Source: Methylovirgula sp. 4M-Z18
GTDB taxonomy: Bacteria; Pseudomonadota; Alphaproteobacteria; Rhizobiales; Beijerinckiaceae
Reading direction: 5' to 3'
NCBI RefSeq assembly: GCF_037890675.1
Contig: NZ_CP149575.1
Span: 119,594 to 183,593 of the forward strand
Length of the DNA: 64,000 nt
This document shows positions 23,683 to 34,000 of this stretch, in pieces. The stretch's first letter is position 1; every line of letters starts with the position of its first letter. The notes below the pieces were generated by a model. It worked only from the letters and a program-made list of their open reading frames with translations, did not search any database and was not told where the DNA came from. The translations under genes and the position numbers were made by a program.

Positions 23683-24300
23683 GTGATAGAAGCGTTTGCC
23701 AACCAGCACACGGAGCCTACCCGTCGCTTGGAAAACGACGGCAGCGGCGGCGCCCAAAATATGGCGCCAGACGCTGAGCCACCTTCCTTAAAGACAGGTC
23801 CTGCGACGGCCACGCCTGATCTTACTATTGACCAAGTCCATATCGGCGCAGCGCTTTCACGGTTGTTTGCTGCGAGTCTTGGCGATGCGATCATGGTCAT
23901 GTCGCAGTCGTCTCACTATAAGCATTGCGCGCTCAGCGATATCGAATGGCTTCTACTCCCGCCGGCTCGTCTCGGGCAGATCTACATTGCCGAGATGGCG
24001 CACCGGGAGAAGGGTTTTAGAAAACCCATCGCGCTCCTGACCTGGGCTTTTGTTTCTGAGGAAGTGGATCAACGCTTGCAGCAAGATTTGCGGCGTCCCG
24101 CCCGGTTGCGGCCGGAGGAATGGAACAGCGGCGATATCGGCTGGATCATCGATGCTGTCGGCGGCCAACAGGGCATTGAATCGGCCCTGACGTGGCTCAA
24201 GCACAATGCTTTTAAAGGCCATCGAATGAAGATGACGGTCTTCAATGCACACGGCGCCGCTCATATCGCAATTGTCGAAGGAGCGTCACACGACACGTAG
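23683..24300 (+). CDS. HlyC-like toxin-activating lysine acyltransferase
   Basis: Members transfer a fatty acyl group from acyl-carrier protein to lysines of an RTX protein in the cytoplasm before secretion. GTG 23683 is preceded by GGGGGG and is preferred to an upstream TTG at 23659. The 205-aa protein has a ~55-residue N-terminal extension, then the family core: SQSSHYKHC with the likely catalytic His78, DIEWLLLPPARLGQIYI, IALLTWAFVSEEVDQRL and WNSGDIGWIIDAVGG. Asp157 in WIID corresponds to the second catalytic residue of HlyC, whose usual APFG ending is AVGG here. It is the first gene of the locus encoding a giant substrate and its type I exporter. Confidence 0.85.
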   Translation: MIEAFANQHTEPTRRLENDGSGGAQNMAPDAEPPSLKTGPATATPDLTIDQVHIGAALSRLFAASLGDAIMVMSQSSHYKHCALSDIEWLLLPPARLGQIYIAEMAHREKGFRKPIALLTWAFVSEEVDQRLQQDLRRPARLRPEEWNSGDIGWIIDAVGGQQGIESALTWLKHNAFKGHRMKMTVFNAHGAAHIAIVEGASHDT

Positions 24301-24336
24301 AATGCAAGTGCATTTTCATTTCGGAGAGTTCAACTC

Positions 24337-25029
24337 ATGCGGCTCGCGCTTAAATTCCTTCTTGTTTTCGCCGCCCTCATTTTGGGCTGCATAGCAATCT
24401 GGAAGATCAGCTATCCGACCTATAGCTTCCGGTATCGATTGACCTTGAATGTCCAGGTCAACGGTATTGTGAGATCCGGCTCCAGCGTCATCGAAATGAT
24501 ATATTGGCCAAAGCCTACCTGGTACTATGCGGGTGGGCCATCGGTTGACTTTCACGTCCGTGGCACTGCGCCGACGGTCGATCTCGGAGAAAAGGGGCTC
24601 TTATTCGCGGTATTTGAACCGGGATATGGTCATGAGGGATTTGAACTCCTTCCGCTGCAGGCGTATGGCGTCGTTCCCTTGAATTCAGTCGTTGGCGACC
24701 CGGGGCTGCGAAGGCTGAGTGCAATGCAACAACCGCGAATTGATATCCCGCCCAATCTAGTGCCCGAATTGGTGCGCTTTCGCAATATCGATAATCCCAA
24801 GACAGCCGAGAACGTCGATCCACGAAATCTCAGTGCGACGTTTGGCACAGGTGTCGACCTATTAGACGCCACCTTGGAGCCGACGAGCGATGCGATCTCT
24901 GAAATGCCGAGCAATTGGCCCGACTGGCTCAAGAACCTTAAAGTTGCTTACTTTCTTGACGGTCAATTCGCCTGTGGTCCTCAAAGTCAGAGCCTGTGTT
25001 TGCAAGGGGCGCAATTCAAAGGATTCTGA
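24337..25029 (+). CDS. Membrane-anchored protein of the secretion locus, 230 aa
   Basis: ATG 24337 has CGGAGAG upstream. The first ~22 residues (MRLALKFLLVFAALILGCIAIW) form a signal anchor or lipoprotein-like signal (a Cys at position 18 is in a weak lipobox). The remainder is a beta-rich periplasmic domain beginning SFRYRLTLNVQVNG, a pattern seen in small inner-membrane proteins of unknown function. Two Cys residues close to the C-terminus (FACGPQSQSLCLQ) could form a disulfide. It ends 2 bp before the ATG of the giant gene, so the two are almost certainly co-translated. It could protect the producer or assist export; function is unknown. Confidence 0.75.
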   Translation: MRLALKFLLVFAALILGCIAIWKISYPTYSFRYRLTLNVQVNGIVRSGSSVIEMIYWPKPTWYYAGGPSVDFHVRGTAPTVDLGEKGLLFAVFEPGYGHEGFELLPLQAYGVVPLNSVVGDPGLRRLSAMQQPRIDIPPNLVPELVRFRNIDNPKTAENVDPRNLSATFGTGVDLLDATLEPTSDAISEMPSNWPDWLKNLKVAYFLDGQFACGPQSQSLCLQGAQFKGF

Positions 25030-25031
25030 AA

Positions 25032-28000
25032 ATGGCTGACGACAATACTCCTGACAACAATACTCTGTTCGAAGCGATCCTAGCCATGGACGCTTATGAT
25101 CGCGATGCGGTGACCGGCGCGTTAGCGCGCCTCCCTGGGACCTCGACGACGGTATCCCGCCAGCTAGGCAACGCAACTTTTGTAAAAGGGTCTGACGACC
25201 CTGACACGCTGTTCCACGCCATCGCATGGAATTGGGGCGGCCAGACCGTGATTTCCTATCGCGGTACGACTGACATTTTGAGCGATCTTTTCAACGGTTA
25301 CGGCGTTGGCGCCAGCTACCCGAACGGACCGATGGCGCAAGAGGCGATACAATTCTATCAGTTGGTAGCAAACTCGAATCCGCAGTTTAACGGCGATTAC
25401 AGAACCGCGAACATTTTGCTTGTGGGGCACTCACTTGGCGGGGGCCTCGCAGGCTTTGTTGCGGACATCTACAGTCAGAAAGCAGTTATCTTCGACAATA
25501 TGGCGTTTGAAGCAGCCGCGACCACGGCTTTCACTGAGTCGATGCCTACATCAAGCCCATACGGCCAGTTTCCGCCACAAAATCCCACTTTAAAAAGTTT
25601 GATCTACGGATCCGGAACGCCATTTCCGGGCTCGATCAGCGGCATCTCCGCCTATGCTGTTGTCGGCGAGGCGATTGAGGACTTGCGCGCACTGCAGACG
25701 ACTCATGTGAACCCCATCAAACCCTATGGACAAGCTTCCAGCATCCCCGGATATAATGGGGCCGATCTGCATCGCATGGCGGTTCTGGTCGATTTGATGT
25801 GGGCGCAGATCAATAACAAGACGGCGTGGCAAAGCGTTGCTACTCCGCTCCTGGGGGCGTTGTTCAACGACGCGGTTGCCAAAGATGCTTTGGGGAGTGA
25901 AGCAGTTGCTTCTCAGTTGCGCGACGAAATCGCCTATTCGGCCGTTCCAACCGGATATCAACCATTTGGTACCCAAGCCATCCAATCGATGTTCAACGAT
26001 GCCGATACGCTTGGGGACCTTGTAAGCACTAATAAATTGACAGGAGTTCTCAATGGCAGTGGCATTCAGGATGCTCTTGCGGAAATCCTAGTGCAATATG
26101 CGGGCGAGCAGGCCATCACGGCGGCAAAAGCTGGCGGGACAACTGATGGGACCGCCGCAGGCGATGGCGTGCTCAGTGTGGATGGAACAACATTAACGGT
26201 CAATCTTGGTCCAGCAAAATGGGTGTCCAACCCTCAGCAGACATCACCGGCTATCTTTGGTCGGGATGACTTTGCATCGCTTTTGTTGCAATCTACGTTT
26301 GTTGATCAAGGGTATCGCGACACAGGCTACGAAGTTTTTCTTTACGAAAAGATGGCTGCGATCGTTACAAATTATGTGACGCAAATCCAGGCTGCCCTCG
26401 GGCCGAACACAAATTTGTCTAGCGGAAGCCCCAGCGGCGCCATTCTTGTCGGTTCCGATGGCAGTGGAACCATCACCGTCGGAAATGGCAGTAGTTTGAT
26501 CGTTGGCGGCTCGCAAGTCACCGTCGGCGACGGCAACAATCTCATTATTGGGGAGAGCGGCGACGAGACGATTTCGCTAGGAGGAGGAAACAATATCGTC
26601 GCAGGAGGCACACAAGGCAAGGCGACGGTCGATTATACAGCCCTCGATGCCAAGACGGGTCCGCATCAGTACGAACTAAGCGCGGGGTCTTACAAGTTGG
26701 CCGGAGATATATTGGTTACCAAGACGCGCCTTGGCGCCGCCGCGTCATCAGCTACGCAAGACGATCTGACCCATGTCTCCCAGCTTACGGTCGGAACCTC
26801 GGACGCGGTCAAGTTGGACGGTCCCAAGCTGCAAATCAATATCCAAGATCAGGCGCTCACCCCTGGCGGCGGTACACAACATGGCGCAATTGATTTGCCG
26901 AGTGGGACAGGAAAGACCTATGCCCTGAGCGGAGTCAGTCGGATCGGAGCGAGCGGAGGCAATGAGACATTCAACGTCGACTATGGAGCGGGCGGTGGCT
27001 CACCTATGTTGCTCATGGCCGACGGGACCGGAAACGATTTTGAGTTTAAAAATACTGCACACGCGAGCACGACTTTCGTATGGGGAGGCACTGGGAACGA
27101 TACTTTCGACTTTGATCAAACTGCCAACGTCTGCGAGCTGAGAATTGCCGGGTTGACCGAAGCCAATTTGTCTGACCTGGACTTAACGAAGTTGGCGAAC
27201 AATTTAGAGTCTGAAGGGTTTATTCAACAAAATAGTACAGTAATCATCAATCCCACGAATACGGACAAATTGGAATATCAGGGCGAGGAGATCAACTCCC
27301 CTACATATCAAATGCTGAGTCAAGATCAGAGTTCCACAATCTATACATCGAATTTAACGGGACAGATATTATCTCTGAGCAGTTGGGAGTGGGGAGAATC
27401 CTTCTTCTATGGGTCAGATAAATTCAGTTACAATATTGGTTTTCCTCGCGCGGAAAATGCGACATTTCCAAGCTTGATTATCAACCCTCTTGGGTCCGGC
27501 CAAACGTCATCCAACGAGCAATCTGGCAAATATAATACAGAGGGCGATCCACTTCAGGGATATACGCTCACAAGGTATGGTTTTACTTATGATAAATCGG
27601 CGCCAACGGATCTATCTGGTAATAAGATAATGATTAGCGGATGGGTGCCGGGAGATTTTGGAATCAACCCAATTGGTAATGGACCAGCAGAGATTGGCGT
27701 GTGGACAAATGTGGGATCCAATGGGCCGGTCTCACAAAACGTGCCGGCATACCCGGCGTTGCCACCAAACTACTTCGCAAATTCTTCATCCATTGAATCC
27801 CAATTGTTGTTGAACTTGTCCGATTATCTCTTAAGCCCCCAAGGCAGTTCGAGTGGTTCAGGTTCTGGAAGCGGGTCGACCGGTGGAACTCCGCCCCAGC
27901 CCAGCGTCAGCGTCTCTGATTTTCAGGCCAACCAATCCAGCCTGGATGCGACGTCGGGAGGCTTTGTCGTTTCCGATACAGCGGTAAATGTCGCCGCGGC

Positions 28001-31000
28001 ATTTGATGCTTTAAATGCAGATCAGAGTCTCGCGGCTATCGCATTGACAGACCCTGGAACGCCCACCCTCGCGTTGACGGCAAGGCAGGCGGAAAACGAT
28101 ATCGCTGCATTTAACTTGATCACAAATTCGAATTATATCCTCACCGTGGTCGACACATCAGCGGATGTGAGCACGGAATTTGACCAGCTGAATACGGATC
28201 GCACCGTTTCGACAATCACGACGACCGATTCCAGTACCGCGGCACTCACGCTCACGGCGACTCAAGTTGAGCATGATACCTCGGCGTTTCGCAAGATCAC
28301 GAATGCGAGCTACACAATCGATGTGGCTGATACGGCGGCAAACGTCGGAACTCTGATCGACAACTTATCGGGCAATTCAAACCTTGCGTCAGTCACCCTG
28401 ACGGACACCGGCACGCCAACCGTAGCGCTGGCGGCCTATCAGGTCGGCGACGATTCAGACGTTCTGCAGAAAATATCAAACCCGACTTACACGATCGACG
28501 TGGCTGACTATGCGAGCGATGTCAGTGTGTATATTGACGCGCTCAACGCCAACACCCATCTGGCGGCGATTACGCTGAGTGATACGAGTGGCAGGACGCC
28601 CATGCTGACGGATTCCATGGGCGGCATACTTACCCTTACGTCAGCGCAAGCAACAAATGACATTTTGGCGCTCGGCAAAATCACGAATACAAATTATGTC
28701 GTCGAATCCGGTCAGTCGGCCGTTGTTTACGGCGACGGCAATCAGTTGTCCATTAACGCAGCCTCGACCTCTCTTAACCTTAAGGGGGGGAGTAATGTGG
28801 TTTCTGTGGCGCAGGGTATGGGCGCCACGATTACCACGCCTGATGCGTCATTTACTGAAGCGCCGGATGGAACGATCAAACTAACAGGCAATGTTGATCC
28901 GACTTCGATATCGTTGACGAATGGCGTTGTCAGCCTAAGCCTTGACGGTGGCAATGTGGTCAATATCGCGTTGGCCAATACCTTTTTGCAAGTGCAGTAT
29001 CTTGATGCATCCGGAGTCCCGGTTTGGAATCAATTTCTCGGTTCTGGCCTGCAGGTGGTAGCGCCGGCTCAATACGAAGTGAAGGGATCCAATATTTCCC
29101 TCGCGCTGGACAACTCCTCGTTCAATGTTGAGTCGGGAGCAAGTCTTGCATTAGACGGCTCGTCCGATACCGTGAAAGTGCAAAGCGGTGCGACGCTTTC
29201 GTTAACAGGGTCGGCAGATCACGTCACAATGGAAAGCGGCGCGACCAGCCTTTCTCTCAGTGGCAATGGCAACGTCGTCGATGCGAGTGCAACCCAAAAC
29301 GCATACCTAACTTTGTCGGGTGCAAACAATTCGACCACCGTCGGCGCCAACTCACTTGTCTACGACAATGGGGCGAACGACACCGTTACTGTGATTTCCA
29401 ACTTGACTACCGTTTCTGACAATGGCTCCAACGAGATAATTAACGCAACCCAAGGGAACGACACTATCGATATCAATGATACCGGGACCGCCACAGCAAG
29501 TCTGAACAACGATTTAGTTTATATGACAGGATCGGCGAACGTCGCCGGGAATAACAACCAATTCACCATCGAGTCAAAGTCGGACGTTCTCAACCTGAAC
29601 GGCAATAATAACATTGTCACCGTTGCGCAAAAGGAAAACGCGACAATTGCGACAACGCAGGCCGCTTTGGTACAAATGCCCGATGGATCTCTGGCATTAT
29701 CGGGATCGACCAGTCTCAGTTCAGTGTTGCTCAGCGACGGCGTCGCGACTGTCGTGCTCGACAACGGAAACGTCGTTGAAGTGTCCGGAGTGAGTAGCTT
29801 CACGAATGTCGAGTATATCGATGGATCAGGCAACACAACTTCGACAGAGCTTATTGATAGCGATCTGCAGGCAGTGGGCAGCGCTCAATATACGGTAACA
29901 GGCTTGAATGGATCGGCGATGGTCAATGGGATGTCCTTTGACGTCCATAGTCAGTCAAAATTCTCGGTGACCGGCTCTGCCAACTCGGTGACATTGGAAT
30001 CTGGTGCGTCCAGCCTGACGGTGACGGGTGACGGAAATGGTGTTGCAGCGGGATCTGACGCAGGAGTGAGCGTTACCTTGTCCGGAAGTGGCAACCAATT
30101 GACATTGGGCGCCAATGGATCCCTTGCTGAGTCCGGGGCAAACAACACGATCACATTGGGCGCTGGCGCATATGCCACGGTTAACGGCGCGACCGACACC
30201 GTCACGGCGGCGCAAGGTGGCGCAACCGTGTACATCAACGGCTCTGGTACAAGCGTCGCGAACCTGACCAATGATCAAGCCTATTTTCATGGATCCGCGC
30301 AGGTAAATGGGAATGGCAACACGCTTTCATTAGAAGCGAATTCCGTTGGACTCGACGTAAACGGCTCCAACAACAGCATCCTGATGGAGGCGGGATTACA
30401 AAATCTTTCCGTTGTGACGTCTGATATATCTGCTGCGGAAAAGGCGGATGGTACGATTGCTATATCGGGCAATCCCGCTTCCTATTCGATGACGTTTTCA
30501 CTTAACGCCTCAGGGAACGGCCTGATGGCTGGCGGAACTGCCGCCATCAAATGTGCTGACGGCAACATTATTACGATCGATGGCGTGACGTATTTCACGA
30601 AAGTCGAACAAATCGATTCTAACGGCAATACCACATGGACGACACTTGGATTCCTAGAAGTGGCGCCTAATCAATATAACGTGCTTGAGCCGGGGATTTC
30701 AGCTTCGATCAGCAACGCATCCTTCGACATGCAGAGCGGCGCCAGTATGAATCTGACGGGTTCTTCCGACCAAGTGACGCTGGAACAGGGATCGCAATAT
30801 CTATCGCTGACCGGAAACGGAAATACCGTTAATTCGAATGTGCAAAGCGGTACCGTCGGTGTCACGGTCTCAGGCACCGGCAATACCCTGAACTTGGCCG
30901 GCGTGAGTTCAATTGGTGAGGCTGGTCAGAACAACACGATTACGCTTGGGGCCAACGCAACCGGCGAGATCGGAGGCAGCAATGACACGATCTACGCAAT

Positions 31001-34000
31001 GTCCGGAGGCGACACGCTTTATTTTGACGGAGCCGGCGATGTTGCAAATCTCACCTCAGACACTGCTTATCTTTATGGTCCGTCGACGATTAACGGAGAT
31101 AATAACAATCTGACCGTTGGAGAAAATGGTGTTGCCCTTCAGATCAATGGTGCCGATAACAACATCTCGGTTAACCAGACGCTGAATGCGTCGATCACCG
31201 TTGGCTCGGCCTCCCTGACGGAGCGAACTGACGGAACGATCACAGCGACGGGTTTACTGAGCCCAAGCGCGGTGAGTTATGCGAATGGCATTCTGAGCGT
31301 GACCTTGAATAATGGCAATGTGGTTCACTATTCAAATGCGAGCCAGATTGATCTCTCTGTAGCAAGCTTCTTGAACAATGAAGCAGGTCTCGATGGGTTT
31401 CCGGGTCAAGTGATCGTTTCGGACACAGCGGCAAATGTCGCCGCGAATGCCGCTGCCCTGAACGCAGACACGCATATTTCGTCGATCAATGTGGTCGAGA
31501 CCGTCGATGGTGTCCTGACCAATCAAGCCGGTTTGGCCCAAATCACCGGCCCACTGAGGGTGACGGTGAATGATTCGGCGAGCAACGTCGCGGCGAATCT
31601 CCCGATGCTTGCCGTCGACCCACAAATTACGACCATAAACGTGAGCGATACCGCAGCGAACGTCTCGGGCAATTGGGATGCCTTGAGCACAGCAACCAAG
31701 CTGCACTCAATGGTTCTGACCGATTCTGGCACATCGACCCTCGTGCTTACCGCTTCGCAAGCCGCGACAGAAGCAGGAGCGCTTTCGCTCATCGTCGGGA
31801 GCTACAACTTGGCCGTGACGGATAGCGCTGCGGATGTCTCGGCGAATTTCGACGCGTTGAACAGCAACAGCCGGATCAGCGCGATCAATTTGACTGATCC
31901 AGGTATCGCCACGTTGACCCTTAGCGCCGCGCAAGCGCTAGGCGATGAAACCGCCCTCAGCCTCATTGCCAATTCAAACGCGAACTATGCGATTGCCGTC
32001 TCGGATACGGCCAGCAATATTCTGGCGGATACCGCTAATCTTGCTTTCGACAAAAATGTCAGTTCTGTTTCGGTGAGCGATACGGCCGCCGATGTGTCCT
32101 CGGTCTTTGATGCCCTAGATGGCGATACCGCGATCGCGTCCATCACATTGACCGATACAAGCACGCCAACGCTCAGTCTGACTTTAGCCCAGGTCGAAGG
32201 GGATGTGCAGGCGCTGCAGGAGATTACCAATGTCATTTATCAGGTCAATCTGACGGATCTTGGGTCATCTGCGCTCGTTCTGGGTAAGACGAATGGCACG
32301 AACGATCTTTCAGGCGGAACAGTGATTGTCGAGCCGAATGTGTCCGCGGTGGTCACAGGAGACCAAAATAATATTGTAGCTCTTCTGGGTTCGGCGCTCA
32401 ATTTGAGTGGAAATGACAATAGTGTGATCCAGGGTGATAATGCGTCGCTTATTTTGGCGGGAACCGGTAATATCGTTACCGATATCGGGAGCGGCGGCAC
32501 AACGACCCTGACAGACGGCGCCGACGCGCTTGTCAACGGTTCGAATCTTCATGTGACACAAACCACCAATTCCGCCGCCACGGTACTTGACGGGAGCCAA
32601 ACTCTAAGTGCAGCGGGGAGCGGCAGTGCGGTAAGTTCGTCTATGGTCGACGTGCTCGGCTCGGGAAATACCACTATCGCATCCGGGGTTACGATCAAAC
32701 TGGAGGCCGGCGCGTCCGATGTGATCGTCGGCGACGGCAACGCCATCAATCAGTCGGCCGACGCAAGCGCGACGTTGACCGGCAACAATGATCTTGTCAC
32801 GCTCGGTCAGAACTCGACACTGACAGTCAATGGTACAAACGAAACCATCGCTGACAACGCTGGTAGCAGCACGGTGACATTAGTTGACGGCTCCACCGCC
32901 ACGATCACTGGGATGTCCGACACGGTCGATCTTGGTTCGAACAATCAGGTTGCTGCAAGCGGCTCGGGTTTGACCTTCAACGTTTCGGGTTCGAATGATA
33001 AGATTTCGGTGAGCAACGCGACGATCTATGTGGCGGACGGACAAACCCTCGAGATTGATGGTTCCAACGACAGGGTCGTTGCGGGCAACAATGCGAATGT
33101 GACTATCAATGGCGCTAGCGCGGTCTATTTCACCGTGACCGAAAACAACGCTCTGACGATTCAGGCGTCCGCATTACTTTCTCACGACTCCGATCCGTCG
33201 GGACTGCCTTTCTCAATCACCAGCGTTAGCAATCCTGTGAACGGCACAGTAAGTTACAATTCGCAGAATCAAACGGTCACGTTCACGCCGAACCAGGGCT
33301 ACGCAGGCGCAGCCAGTTTTACCTACGCATTTACCGATTCCAGCGGCGCCAGCGGCTCCGACCAAGTATCGCTCAATGTGGCCTATCCGATCACGGCTCA
33401 GAGCTTGTTTGGAACGAATGATACGCCGAGTGTCGTCAATTCGGGTGATTCAGGGCCAGTCGAGTTGGGCGTCAAATTCACGGCCTCTGTGAACGGCATG
33501 GTGACGGGTATCCGCTTCTACAAGGGGGCTTCCAACACCGGCACGCATGTTGCCGACCTTTGGAGCTCGACCGGGACATTGCTTGCCACTGCAACCTTTA
33601 CAGGTGAGAGCGCGAGCGGTTGGGAGCAGGTCAACTTCTCGACGCCTGTTGCGATAACGGCCGGTACGACTTACGTGGCCGCCTACCGTACGGGAGGAAA
33701 TTATTCTGATAGTCCAAACTACTTCGCCGGTGCGCTGACCAATGGCGAGTTGACGGCCACAGCGACCACCAACGGTGTCTACTCCTATGGCAGTGGCGCA
33801 AACTTCCCAACTAATTCATACAATTCGACAAACTATTGGGTAGATGTTGTTTTCGACGGGTCGATCCAACCGATTGCCAATCCCGACAGCGGTTTTGTCG
33901 TCAATGAGAACGGGTCGATTTCGATCGCCGCGTCAACTCTTCTTGCGAACGACAGTGACACCGGCGGCCAAGCCATCTCCCTTTCGGGGGTCAGCAATCC

